Under the pieces are notes generated by a model. That model saw only the letters and a program-made list of their open reading frames with translations, was not told the origin of the DNA and ran no database searches. From UBA1732 sp045114235 (GTDB taxonomy: Bacteria > Verrucomicrobiota > Lentisphaeria > Victivallales > UBA1829), in assembly GCA_045114235.1 (NCBI GenBank), contig JBGUKB010000057.1:1-47800 (forward strand): a stretch of DNA of 47,800 nucleotides. The letters run 5' to 3'. Of the stretch, positions 1 to 7,758 are shown one piece after another; within the stretch, counting starts at the first letter, position 1; each line of letters opens with the position of its first letter. Both the position numbers and the translations under genes were made by a program.

Positions 1-30
1 CACCGGCCCGAAACCGAACCGGCATCTTAT

Positions 31-59
31 AAGATACACCCGAAATCCCGACTTGTCAA
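31..59 (-). promoter_or_regulatory. Sigma70-type promoter firing out of the left edge
   Basis: On the minus strand a perfect -35 TTGACA (54-59) is followed after 17 bases by TATCTT (31-36). Transcription would start near position 24 and leave the window at base 1, so the gene it serves is not visible. The stretch 60-274 between this promoter and the end of lptE holds no convincing gene. Confidence 0.6.
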
Positions 60-230
60 GCCGAAATCAAAAGAAAATCGAGAAAAAAAATGCTATGCCC
101 TCTCCCCTCGCGCATTGCGCATGTGCGAATAGAATCAATGGAAGCAAGCGTGCAAAAACGAGCTAAAACGAGGTTTGAACGACAAGTCATACAGGACACA
201 TGCGACCTGCATATGTTCAGGATCAGACCC

Positions 231-257
231 CTGCCCTGCTCAAAACGACCAGGGCAG
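231..257 (-). other. Hairpin downstream of lptE
   Basis: A perfect 8-base inverted repeat (CTGCCCTG at 231-238, CAGGGCAG at 250-257) lies just after the lptE stop. In the direction of lptE transcription no U-tract follows, so it may protect the mRNA end or assist termination rather than be a simple intrinsic terminator. Confidence 0.35.
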
Positions 258-274
258 CCACTTTCAGACGAGGA

Positions 275-820
275 TCACCACGCCTCGGTGGTGTACTCGA
301 CGATCTGGCCGCCGAGGTCATAGCACGCCTGACGCAGACCGTAATACCTGCCGACCTGCGGATCGACGTTGTACTGGTAGTTTGCGCTGCCGGAGACGGT
401 CCGTTTCCGAATCAGCGGTTCGCTGCGGCCGGGGATCAGGACCTCCATTTCCGCGCTCAGATTAACACTGAATTCCGCAGGACGATATTGGTCTTCCTCA
501 TAACCGGGGTTGTAACGGAGCATTGAGGACGTGACGCCGACAAGGCGGACGTACAGGATGCAGTCGGCCTCCTCCTTCGAAACGAGCTTGAGGGAGTTGT
601 CGCTCTGGAAACGTGCAGCGATCTGCGTCCGGGCGAGCTCGGTGAGGAGCGGCTCTTTCGTATCGTTGCGGATGGTGCTGATGGCGATCGTCTTGATCTG
701 CGGATGCATCATGGAGCCCATGTGGTAATAACCGCAGGAGGCGGTGAAGAACACACAGCAGAAAGCAAGAACGCAGGCAGACAGAACCGTCCGGATCGAA
801 CGGGGATCAATACGCTTCAT
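275..820 (-). CDS. lptE: LPS-assembly lipoprotein LptE-like
   Basis: 181-residue predicted outer-membrane lipoprotein. The N-terminus is basic, then hydrophobic, and ends in a lipobox (T-A-S-Cys29) followed by GYYHMGS, a start typical of LptE (GYxL/F after the Cys). The body matches the LptE pattern: 'IKTIAISTIRNDT', 'EPLLTELARTQI' and a late 'GQIVEY'. In the family, LptE sits inside the LptD barrel and helps place lipopolysaccharide on the cell surface. The ATG at 820 is chosen over one 30 bases upstream because it puts the basic MKR directly before the hydrophobic segment and has an AAGG-like ribosome site. It overlaps the 3' end of the TPR gene by 14 bases, so the two are probably co-translated. 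The family call is by sequence pattern only; the protein is divergent, but length and lipobox fit. Confidence 0.75.
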   Translation of the reverse strand: MKRIDPRSIRTVLSACVLAFCCVFFTASCGYYHMGSMMHPQIKTIAISTIRNDTKEPLLTELARTQIAARFQSDNSLKLVSKEEADCILYVRLVGVTSSMLRYNPGYEEDQYRPAEFSVNLSAEMEVLIPGRSEPLIRKRTVSGSANYQYNVDPQVGRYYGLRQACYDLGGQIVEYTTEAW

Positions 821-2123
821 CGGAACCTGCCCTTTCTTCGTAGGTTTCACGGGAATCCGTCCTGATGTCCTTTTTGAGGTCGCGGATCGGAAGAAGCCAT
901 TTGCCGTCGCTGCTTTCCGGCGCGATCAGGAGATCGGAATCCTCGATCGGGATGGGATTGCGGACGAAATCGTAGTGGGCGGGATCCTTTCGCTGCATGG
1001 CGGCGGGCGGAGCCTCGTAGGTCTCGTCGATCTCCGCCAGGAGCTTTTCGGACGGGATGGCATGTTCCGTCTCACCGTAACGCTGCACGACCTGGTTGAG
1101 GTAATGTTCCGCGAGGTCGTCGCGTCCGTTCCGGTGATGGTATTTCGCGAGATCGTGAAGGCGTTTCGCCTGGATCTTGTCGATGGCGAGGCGCTGCTCC
1201 TTCACCCACTGGAGCTCGGGAGACTCGGGATAGTTCTCGGCGAAACGGTCGAGCTGTTCGATCGCAAGTGCCGCCCAATGGCCGTCGCCGTCGCCGCGTT
1301 CGGCGAGCTGGCAGTAGACGTCGGCAAGCCCGAGTTCGGCGTAATAGGCGGAATCGGTGCCGGGATGGAGCTGGATCACCTCTTTGTACTTCTCGATCGC
1401 CTTTTCCGGCTTCTGGTCCTTAAGATACATGCCGCCGAGGCGGAGACGCACCGCGCCGGCGGATTCGGAACACGGCGCGTTGTTGAGCGCGGCTTCGGAA
1501 CACTCCAGGAAACGGTCGGAATCCTTGATGAAGGGAAGCCATTCGAACATGGCGTCGCGGTGCCCGCGGTAGAACGCGTCCGCGATCTCATATTCCCGGT
1601 TCACGGCCTGCGCAAAATCAATGCGGTTCATGTGTTCTTTGATGAGGCGCTCGATGCAGTCGAATTCCCGTCCGTAAAGCTCGGCCTGACGATAGGAACG
1701 AGCGGCATTGATGAGCGCGTTCGCCTTCACGGTCTTGTCGGACGTGAGGAGCTCGGCGTCGAGGTAGCGTTTGGCGGCCTTGCGGTATTCCCCCTCGCGT
1801 TCGAGGTCAAGCCCTTTCTGGAAGACCTCTTGTGCGGCCGCATCGTTTTTGGCGCGCAGGGATGCCTTTTCCTCTTCCTTCTTCGCTTCGAACTCGGCGT
1901 CCCGGATCTCGTCGGCGGTCATTTCCGAAACAGACGAGGCTTCTTCCGAAACTGGTTCATGTTTGTCTGCTGAGGTAACCTCTGCACTTTCTTCCTTGGA
2001 TTCCGCCACGGACTCCGCACCGACGTTTTCAGCCGGTTCCTGAGCATAAGCCGACCATGCGCCGAGCGACAGAAGCGTCGCCAGGCACATCATAAGACCG
2101 GACCGGACAGAATCGGACAGCAT
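807..2123 (-). CDS. Exported TPR protein, BamD/YfiO-like
   Basis: 438 residues. A signal peptide covers about residues 1-27 (cleavage after AYA), followed by an acidic Ser/Glu-rich linker (about 30-75) and a helical region with several tetratricopeptide-like repeats from about 95 to 345. The clearest is 'LRLGGMYLKDQKPEKAIEKY' with 'ELGLADVYCQLAE', 'AIEQLDRFAENYPESPE' and 'LAKYHHRNGRDDLAEHYLNQ'. The last ones resemble BamD, the TPR lipoprotein of the outer-membrane protein assembly complex. Unlike BamD there is no lipobox Cys and the protein is longer, with an extra C-terminal tail of about 80 residues. It is the first gene of a two-gene unit with lptE, which supports an envelope-assembly role. 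An alternative is a general periplasmic TPR scaffold. Confidence 0.65.
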   Translation of the reverse strand: MLSDSVRSGLMMCLATLLSLGAWSAYAQEPAENVGAESVAESKEESAEVTSADKHEPVSEEASSVSEMTADEIRDAEFEAKKEEEKASLRAKNDAAAQEVFQKGLDLEREGEYRKAAKRYLDAELLTSDKTVKANALINAARSYRQAELYGREFDCIERLIKEHMNRIDFAQAVNREYEIADAFYRGHRDAMFEWLPFIKDSDRFLECSEAALNNAPCSESAGAVRLRLGGMYLKDQKPEKAIEKYKEVIQLHPGTDSAYYAELGLADVYCQLAERGDGDGHWAALAIEQLDRFAENYPESPELQWVKEQRLAIDKIQAKRLHDLAKYHHRNGRDDLAEHYLNQVVQRYGETEHAIPSEKLLAEIDETYEAPPAAMQRKDPAHYDFVRNPIPIEDSDLLIAPESSDGKWLLPIRDLKKDIRTDSRETYEERAGSDEAY

Positions 2124-2174
2124 AAACGCGGCTCCCCAGAAAAAGATGGTTGCAAAAGAAGGAAAAGGAATCCT

Positions 2175-2204
2175 AATCTAAATAATCTAGCATAAAAGAC
2201 GCAA
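2175..2204 (-). promoter_or_regulatory. Candidate promoter of the TPR-lptE unit
   Basis: On the minus strand TTGCGT (2199-2204) and TAGATT (2175-2180) are 18 bases apart, about 50 bases before the start codon at 2123. A second TAGATT lies at 2184-2189. The match is moderate. Confidence 0.4.
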
Positions 2205-2224
2205 AATGCCAGAAGAAAACCGGA

Positions 2225-2272
2225 AAAAAAACAAAAAAAAGAACGCTCCCCCGGAAGAAACCAGAAGGAGCG
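2225..2272 (-). terminator. Intrinsic terminator after the NfeD-like gene
   Basis: On the minus strand a hairpin with arms CGCTCC/GGAGCG (2267-2272 and 2244-2249) is followed by a long U-rich tail (2225-2243, nearly all A on the plus strand). It lies about 40 bases past the stop at 2310 and separates the NfeD-like/proC block from the TPR-lptE unit. Confidence 0.7.
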
Positions 2273-2309
2273 GAAACGGACGTTCGCTTCAAAGAAACGG
2301 GACACAGCC

Positions 2310-2897
2310 TCAGAGAGGCTTCACAGTGAAGACTTCCGCATTGAGCTCTGTCGCGACGACCGGAGTGCCCTTGTCGAGCGCGACGTCGGAACATGCCGTG
2401 ATCTCGCGCGTGGAATCGCCGAGGTCAAGCACGACCTTGCCGCGACCGCCCGCGGGGATGGCGAGGTACACGGTGCCCTTTTTGCCCACGAGCGACGCAT
2501 TAGCGCGCGTGCCGCTCTGCTGGAGCTTCAGGATAGACATGATGAGGTAGGCGGTAATGACCATGGTCACGAGGCCGCAGGCGATGGCAATGGCGAAGCC
2601 CTTCCAGCCGTGTTCGCCAAACACCACGCCGCCCCAGCCGAACATGGCGAGGAACGCCAGGATGGAACGGAAGGAGATCAGCTTGAAGTCGAAGATGCCG
2701 GAATCGGGGTGGACGATGTCGATCTCGCCGTCCATATCCACGTCGATGTCCCCCGCGGACTCGCCCCCGCCCAGCCCGAAGAGGGCCGAAATGGCCGTAA
2801 TGGCGAAAATCGCGGACCCGCCGATGGCGAATCCCCAGTAGACGGACATCATGCCGCCGCCGTTCATGAACTCATTGATGCTGCTCAGAATGATCAT
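2310..2897 (-). CDS. NfeD-like membrane protein with C-terminal OB-type domain
   Basis: 195 residues. Hydrophobic segments are visible at about 17-42, 75-92 and 97-118, with an acidic Asp-rich loop between the first two ('DIDVDMDGEIDIVHPD'). A small beta-rich C-terminal domain (about 128-195) has the NfeD/OB pattern 'LVGKKGTVYLAIPAGGRGKV' and a final 'VFTVKPL'. NfeD-type proteins commonly partner flotillin/SPFH membrane scaffolds and may act in membrane quality control. No flotillin gene is present here. A strong ribosome site (AAGGAGG, 8 bases) precedes the ATG at 2897. The gene follows proC by 53 bases and may be co-transcribed with it. The domain call is fairly good; the cellular role is open. 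Confidence 0.65.
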   Translation of the reverse strand: MIILSSINEFMNGGGMMSVYWGFAIGGSAIFAITAISALFGLGGGESAGDIDVDMDGEIDIVHPDSGIFDFKLISFRSILAFLAMFGWGGVVFGEHGWKGFAIAIACGLVTMVITAYLIMSILKLQQSGTRANASLVGKKGTVYLAIPAGGRGKVVLDLGDSTREITACSDVALDKGTPVVATELNAEVFTVKPL

Positions 2898-2950
2898 ATT
2901 GTACCTCCTTGTCTCCCCCGAAGGGATAGTTTGATGTCCTTATGCCCGGA

Positions 2951-3772
2951 TCATTTGCGACCAAGCTCGGCGGAACGTTCCGCCGCCGCGATCACGCAGT
3001 TCTCCACGATGCCGCGGAATCCCGCGACGTCAAGCACGTGGATCCCGCGCGCCGTGGTGCCGTTCGGCGTGATGACCGCGTTGCGCAGGGCGGAGATCGC
3101 CTGCGGGTCGCGCTTGCACATCTCGGCGGTGCCGAGCACGGTCTGGATGGCGGATTCGACGGCGAGGTCGCGCGGCAGGCCGCAGTACACGCCGCCCTCG
3201 GCGAGGCCGAGGATGAACTCCATCACGAACGCCGGGCCGCTTCCGCTCAGCCCGGTCACGGCGTCGAGCAGAGTCTCCGGCACCTCGCGGACGAGGCCGA
3301 AGCTGGACAGGATCTCCTGCGCGCAGTCGCGGTCGGCGGCGGTGGCTTTCGGCGACATGGCGAAACATGTCATGCCCTGCTGAACGAGCGCGGGCGTGTT
3401 CGGCATCACGCGGACGATGCGGTTCGTAGACGCGAGCGCCGCGAGGGATTCGAGCTTCAGTCCGGCGACGATCGAGATCAGGAGCTTGCCGCGGAGCGCG
3501 GAACCGGCTTCCTTGAGCGCGACAGGGGCGACCTGCGGCTTCACCGCCAGCAGGACGGTCGATGCGTCCTTCAGGGCGGCGGCGAGCGTCGCGGCGGTCT
3601 TGCAGCCCGTGGCGGCGGTGAACTTCTTCGCGGCGGCGGGACTCACGTCGTAGGCGAGGATGGACGAGGCGGGGACGCCCTTGGAAACGAGGGAAACGGT
3701 GATCGCGGTCGCCATTTTGCCTGCGCCGATGACCGCGATGCGGGATGTTTTCTTGCTAACTGTCTTTTTCAT
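2951..3772 (-). CDS. proC: Pyrroline-5-carboxylate reductase (ProC)
   Basis: 273 residues, the usual ProC length. It catalyses the last step of proline synthesis, reduction of 1-pyrroline-5-carboxylate with NAD(P)H. The N-terminal Rossmann fold shows 'IAVIGAGKMA' (about 12-21), the middle 'VLLAVKPQ' and 'VRVMPNTPALV', and the C-terminal domain the ProC signature 'DAVTGLSGSGPAFV' followed by the substrate-site 'TPNGTTARGI'. The ATG at 3772 is preferred to an in-frame GTG at 3781 because GAGG lies 8 bases upstream. It sits 18 bases after the lipoprotein gene, suggesting an operon from ctpA downward. Confidence 0.95.
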   Translation of the reverse strand: MKKTVSKKTSRIAVIGAGKMATAITVSLVSKGVPASSILAYDVSPAAAKKFTAATGCKTAATLAAALKDASTVLLAVKPQVAPVALKEAGSALRGKLLISIVAGLKLESLAALASTNRIVRVMPNTPALVQQGMTCFAMSPKATAADRDCAQEILSSFGLVREVPETLLDAVTGLSGSGPAFVMEFILGLAEGGVYCGLPRDLAVESAIQTVLGTAEMCKRDPQAISALRNAVITPNGTTARGIHVLDVAGFRGIVENCVIAAAERSAELGRK

Positions 3773-3790
3773 ATTGTGCACCTCAGAAAA

Positions 3791-4366
3791 TTAAAGGACG
3801 AGGATGTCCGAAACGGCGTTCCGGGTAAAGATGATGCGCTTGCCGACCAGGTATTCTGTCCAGTAGCACCATGTATCCAGCGTGGTCGACGGCGTGCGGA
3901 ACGCGCACGGCGGGCCAAACGCCAGCGCGACCTCATGCCTGGTCATGCCCTTCTCCACGATGCCCGCCTTCAGCTTTTCGATCGTGAGCGCGCGGATGCC
4001 GACCGTGAGGTCGGCTTCGTTCTGTGTGGAGAAAAGCTCGCGCAGGTAGTCCTCCGCGGACATCATGCGGTAATCGGTGGAGAATTTGATGCGGAAATCG
4101 CGCTTGTCTTTGACCGTGGTGAAGCGGATTTCGCGGTCGGTCGCGGACGTGATGACGACCTCCGTGCCGAACGGCAGGATCTCGCCCTGGAGCATGTTCA
4201 GGGTATCCATCTTCATCGGATCGGTGTACCAGAGGTTGTACCGGGTGTAGATCGGGGCCTGTTCCGGCGTCTGAAGCACCTCGGAAACGATCAGTTCATG
4301 CGCGCAGCTGCAGAGCGCGAACACGGCGGCAAACAGGAAAAGGGAAAGGCGATGGCGAAGTCTCAT
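3791..4366 (-). CDS. Small lipoprotein with BamE/SmpA-like C-terminus
   Basis: 191 residues. A type II signal peptide ends at Cys21 (L-C-S-C). The central part ('RYNLWYTDPMKMDTLNMLQGEILPFGTEV' region) resembles no family I can name. The C-terminal third carries a BamE/SmpA-like motif: 'GMTRHEVALAFGPP' followed by 'LDTWCYW', as in the 'GMtreeVlallGpP...d.W.Y' pattern of outer-membrane assembly lipoproteins. It starts 4 bases after the ctpA stop with AAGGAAA as ribosome site, so it is probably translationally linked to the protease. An envelope location is likely; exact function unknown. Confidence 0.6.
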   Translation of the reverse strand: MRLRHRLSLFLFAAVFALCSCAHELIVSEVLQTPEQAPIYTRYNLWYTDPMKMDTLNMLQGEILPFGTEVVITSATDREIRFTTVKDKRDFRIKFSTDYRMMSAEDYLRELFSTQNEADLTVGIRALTIEKLKAGIVEKGMTRHEVALAFGPPCAFRTPSTTLDTWCYWTEYLVGKRIIFTRNAVSDILVL

Positions 4367-4370
4367 AATG

Positions 4371-5693
4371 TTATTTCCTTGTGGTGGAATTGGTTTCGGA
4401 GGAAGCGCCGGATCCCTTCACGGACTCCAGGACCGAGGCGCTGCGGAGGATCTCGACGGCGCGTTCCAGCTGGACGTCGCGGACGCCGTCCGCCAGTCCG
4501 GGGTCGATCACGCCGGGATAGTCGTTCAGCTGAGCGAAGAACGTCTGCTGTCTCTGGGGCGGGATCTCGACCGTGATGTCGGGCTGGAGCCCCACGTTGT
4601 GAATGGGCGTATGCGACGGGGTGAAGTAGTGCGCCACGGTGATGCGGAGCGCGCCGAGGTCGCCGATGGGCATGATGTTCTGCGCGGAGCCCTTGCCGAA
4701 CGTCTTTTCGCCGAGCACGACCACGCGTTTCAGGTCGCGCAGGGCGGACGCGGAGAGCTCGGCGGCGCTCGCGGAATTGCCGTTCACGAGCAGGATCACC
4801 GGCAGATTGTAGTATTTCGTGCAGTTCACCGTCTTGTAGGTCTGGTTTTTGGACGGGTCGCGCCATTCGAGCGTGACGAGCGTCTGGTCCTCCTTCACGA
4901 ACCTGCTGCAGACCTCGACCGCGCTGTCCACGATGCCGCCGGGGTTGTTCCGCAGGTCGATGACCAGCGAGGTCATGCCTTCCGACGAGAGCTTGGCAAG
5001 GGCGGTGTCGAGGCGGCCCGGCGTGTCGCGGGAGAACTGGAGGATGCGGAGATAGCCGATGCCGCCGCTGTCCGGCAGGATGTGCGCGCCGACCACGCTC
5101 GGGACCTCGACCGTGCCGCGGACCACGTGCATGGAAAGTTCGTCCTTCACGCCTGCGCGCCGCACGCCGAGCTCGACCGTGGTGCCGACCTCGCCTCGGA
5201 GCATGCCGACGCAGTCGGAGAGCTTGAGCTTGTTCAGGTCCTTGCCGTCGATCTTCACGATCACGTCGCCGGCCTTGATCCCGGCCTTCTCGGCTGGCCC
5301 GCCCTCCGTCACGCCCACGATCTCAAGCATGCCGTTCCGTGTGGACAGCGTGACGCCGACGCCGCCGAACTGCGCGGAGAAATCCTTCTGCGTCTCCTCG
5401 AACGACTGCGGCGTTTCGAAGTTGCTGAACCGGTCGAGGTCCTGCATCACGCCGCGCAGCGCCGAACGGAACATGTCGCGGTAGTTCGTCTTGCTCCCGT
5501 CCACGTAGTGCGAACGGAGCAGCGAGAGCCCGTACAGGAACGTGACCATTTCCTTACACGCGTCGTCGTCCAGCCGGATCTCGGGGAGCGGCTGCCGCGG
5601 GTCCTGCGCAGGCACGGGGACCGTATCGTCCGCATGCGCGAAAAGGCCGGCCGTCATGGCCAGCAGGATCAGGAATATCAGGAATCGTTTCAT
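4371..5693 (-). CDS. Carboxyl-terminal processing protease (S41 family, CtpA-type)
   Basis: 440 residues with a cleavable signal peptide (about 1-20, 'AGLFAHA'). A PDZ domain spans about 90-175 ('GGVGVTLSTRNGMLEIVGV', 'AGIKAGDVIVKIDGK'), then the S41 peptidase core with 'GYLRILQF' and 'LVIDLRNNPGG'. The catalytic pair is Ser309 (in NGNSASAAE) and Lys334 (in TFGKGSAQ), 25 residues apart as in the family. These periplasmic proteases trim or degrade C-termini of exported proteins. The ATG at 5693 is chosen over one 36 bases upstream because it begins the signal peptide and has GAGG upstream. It heads a likely operon with the BamE-like lipoprotein and proC. Confidence 0.92.
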   Translation of the reverse strand: MKRFLIFLILLAMTAGLFAHADDTVPVPAQDPRQPLPEIRLDDDACKEMVTFLYGLSLLRSHYVDGSKTNYRDMFRSALRGVMQDLDRFSNFETPQSFEETQKDFSAQFGGVGVTLSTRNGMLEIVGVTEGGPAEKAGIKAGDVIVKIDGKDLNKLKLSDCVGMLRGEVGTTVELGVRRAGVKDELSMHVVRGTVEVPSVVGAHILPDSGGIGYLRILQFSRDTPGRLDTALAKLSSEGMTSLVIDLRNNPGGIVDSAVEVCSRFVKEDQTLVTLEWRDPSKNQTYKTVNCTKYYNLPVILLVNGNSASAAELSASALRDLKRVVVLGEKTFGKGSAQNIMPIGDLGALRITVAHYFTPSHTPIHNVGLQPDITVEIPPQRQQTFFAQLNDYPGVIDPGLADGVRDVQLERAVEILRSASVLESVKGSGASSETNSTTRK

Positions 5694-5732
5694 CGGGTCG
5701 CCTCGTATCGTGAACAAAATCTTTATCACAAT

Positions 5733-5760
5733 AATCTAATGCCTTTTCCCCGACTTTCAA
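5733..5760 (-). promoter_or_regulatory. Promoter of the ctpA operon
   Basis: On the minus strand TTGAAA (5755-5760), a 16-base spacer and TAGATT (5733-5738) lie about 40 bases before the start codon at 5693. The remaining space to 5883 holds no gene. Confidence 0.55.
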
Positions 5761-5883
5761 ATCATTTTTCCAAAAAAACAGGGTCTTTTTGCCCGCATAA
5801 CGAGAAACGACATGACCGGAGAACGGATTCGAGGCGGGGGAAACGGCGGAAAATGAGGCGGAAACAAGGCGAAGCTGACCGGA

Positions 5884-7416
5884 TCAGTCGAACATCCCGC
5901 GCTTGCCGGAGAACGACTCGGACATGCCGTCGTCGGGGAAACGCCTCGTGAGGCGGCGCGCCAGGATCAGCGCGATCGTGCCCGCCAGCACGTCGGACCC
6001 CATCTGCGTGGAGAGGAGCAGCGTCAGCGCCGTACTTTCGTTTCCGGTCAGGCGGAAGAACAGCAGAACCAGCAGGGAAAGCGGCACCAGGAACCCGAGG
6101 ATGCGCATCACGTTCAGCATCGCGGCGGCCAGCGGACGTCCACATCCGGTGAAGAAGAACCCGGAATAACGGTGGATCTCCAGGAACGCGAATCCCCACG
6201 GCAGGATCCGGAGCGCGAACGTCATCACGGCGCGCATCTCGACTTTGTCGGGATCCGCCAGGAACTTGCCGGCGATTTGCGGCGCGAAGAGGAAGAACAG
6301 CACCGACATGGTCATCAGATAGAATAACGCGAAACGCATGGCGAAACGCCGGCAGCCGTTGATGCGGCTGTACAGGCGCGCGCCGTAATTCTGCCCGATC
6401 ATCGGCATCAGGGACACGCCCAGGGACATCGGGAAAAAGAACGCGATCGCCTGGACGCGCTGCGCCGCCGTGATCGCGCCGATCACCACGTCGCCGAAAT
6501 GCGACGTGATCCAGGTCATGATGAACTGCCCGACCGGGAGCATCAGCGAACCGAGACACGCCGGGATCGCGAACGAAATGATGCGTTTCCACAGGCTCGC
6601 CAGTTTTGCGAACCGGATCGCGCGGAACCGGATCAGATGGTGTTTTTTCCAGAGGATGGCCAGCACCGGGGTCGTGCCGATGACCTGCGCCGTCACGGTC
6701 GCCCACGCCGCGCCGACCACGCCCAGCCCGAATCCAATCGGAATGCCGCAGATCTCCTTCTGAAACATATACAGCGGGTCAAGGAGCGCATTGGACGCCA
6801 GCCCGAGCACCATCGTCGCGCTCGCCATCTTCGAATCGTTGGCGGTCACCAGCAGGTTGTTCCCGCTCATACCGAGCGCGGAGGTCACGCAGGCCCAGAA
6901 CCAGATGTCCATGTATCTCGTGGCCAGGAGCGTCGCCTCGGGCGAAGCGTGCATCACGCTGCGGTAGACGGCGCGTGTGACGAGCGGACCGAGGATGGCG
7001 AAGGACAGGGAAACGAGCGTGATCAGAAACAGCCCCGTGCTCACGAGCTGTTCCGCGCGCCAGCGGCGTTTCCCGCCGAGCGACTGCGCCGTCGTGGTCA
7101 TCACGCCCGCCGAAAGTCCGTGGAAGAAGCATCCGCAGATCATCACGAGCGGCCCGGTCAGGCCGATGGCCGCCATCGGGGCATCGCCGTCCAGCCGCCC
7201 CACGAAATACGCGTCGACCAGGTTGTATCCGCTGATCGTGAGCGTGCCGGGCAGCATCACCAGCGCCGTGCGGAGCATCGTGCCCGCGATCGGCCCCTTC
7301 GTGTAGGTCTTGTTGTCGCCCTTCCGGCCGCGGATCAGCCCGAAAAGACGCCGGAAAAACGCCGCCGGGCCTGTCTTTTTCGGGGGAACGCCGGATGCCT
7401 GTTGACTGGATGCCAT
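5884..7416 (-). CDS. MATE-family multidrug/sodium antiporter
   Basis: 510-residue polytopic protein with about 12 membrane segments. After a basic N-terminal stretch of roughly 45 residues it shows the MATE pattern: 'TALVMLPGTLTISGYNLVDAY' region with 'FVGRLDGDAPMAAIGLT', 'NNLLVTANDS', and in the second half 'MPMIGQNYGARLYSRING', the usual 'GQNxGA' motif. MATE proteins export cationic drugs or metabolites using Na+ or H+. An upstream in-frame ATG at 7488 is rejected because a good promoter overlaps it (TTGAAA-17-TATATT, 7467-7495), so transcripts should begin near 7460. The ATG at 7416 has no clear ribosome site. It is divergent from the sugar transporter operon; nothing shows a functional link. 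Confidence 0.88.
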   Translation of the reverse strand: MASSQQASGVPPKKTGPAAFFRRLFGLIRGRKGDNKTYTKGPIAGTMLRTALVMLPGTLTISGYNLVDAYFVGRLDGDAPMAAIGLTGPLVMICGCFFHGLSAGVMTTTAQSLGGKRRWRAEQLVSTGLFLITLVSLSFAILGPLVTRAVYRSVMHASPEATLLATRYMDIWFWACVTSALGMSGNNLLVTANDSKMASATMVLGLASNALLDPLYMFQKEICGIPIGFGLGVVGAAWATVTAQVIGTTPVLAILWKKHHLIRFRAIRFAKLASLWKRIISFAIPACLGSLMLPVGQFIMTWITSHFGDVVIGAITAAQRVQAIAFFFPMSLGVSLMPMIGQNYGARLYSRINGCRRFAMRFALFYLMTMSVLFFLFAPQIAGKFLADPDKVEMRAVMTFALRILPWGFAFLEIHRYSGFFFTGCGRPLAAAMLNVMRILGFLVPLSLLVLLFFRLTGNESTALTLLLSTQMGSDVLAGTIALILARRLTRRFPDDGMSESFSGKRGMFD

Positions 7417-7466
7417 GATGACGAAAAAAGGTTGAAAAAAAGGTTGCGGAAAAACTATGAACATAT

Positions 7467-7495
7467 AATATATTATGTTTTTTTCCATTTTTCAA
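7467..7495 (-). promoter_or_regulatory. Promoter of the MATE gene
   Basis: On the minus strand TTGAAA (7490-7495) and TATATT (7467-7472) are separated by 17 bases. The -10 box lies in a 12-base palindrome ATAATATATTAT (7465-7476). This promoter decides the gene start: it overlaps the more distal ATG at 7488 and leaves about 45 bases of leader before 7416. Confidence 0.65.
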
Positions 7496-7562
7496 TCATA
7501 ATCCAAAATAATCCGGCAAAGATTTCCGGCCTTTCCGTCCCCTGCCCCGGACGGAACGTTTC

Positions 7563-7620
7563 AAAACGGCGTTTTCATCCACGCGGAATCGGCGGACATC
7601 TTCACGTTAATCTTACGTTA
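7563..7620. promoter_or_regulatory. Candidate operator region upstream of the sugar ABC operon
   Basis: A 13-base inverted repeat AAAACGGCGTTTT (7563-7575) is followed by two direct copies of ACGTTA at 7604-7609 and 7615-7620, 11 bases apart (about one helical turn). All lie just upstream of the operon's -35 box at 7646, where an activator would bind. ACGTTA and the related ACGTCA recur upstream of the GH2 gene at 43875-46532. No regulator gene is adjacent. Function is inference. Confidence 0.35.
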
Positions 7621-7645
7621 TTTTTGTATTTTTTCGCGAGCATGC

Positions 7646-7674
7646 TTGATTTTTTATGGATAAAAGATTATAGT
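7646..7674 (+). promoter_or_regulatory. Promoter of the sugar ABC operon
   Basis: TTGATT (7646-7651), a 17-base spacer and TATAGT (7669-7674) lie about 85 bases before the start codon at 7759. A ribosome site AGGAG is at about 7743-7747. Confidence 0.6.
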
Positions 7675-7758
7675 TTTCCGTTCGCGCACTGCCGCGGACA
7701 CATTCCCTTGCACATAGTTGATCCAAAATATAACACAACAACAGGAGTTCAACTCTTC

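Noticed and set aside
7417..7488. Longer MATE N-terminus starting at 7488
   Set aside because: The promoter TTGAAA-17-TATATT overlaps that ATG, so the codon would not be transcribed.
6499..7758. Upstream extension of the sugar-binding protein frame
   Set aside because: The frame is open but antisense to the MATE gene and upstream of the promoter at 7646-7674; the true start is the ATG at 7759 with its signal segment and ribosome site.
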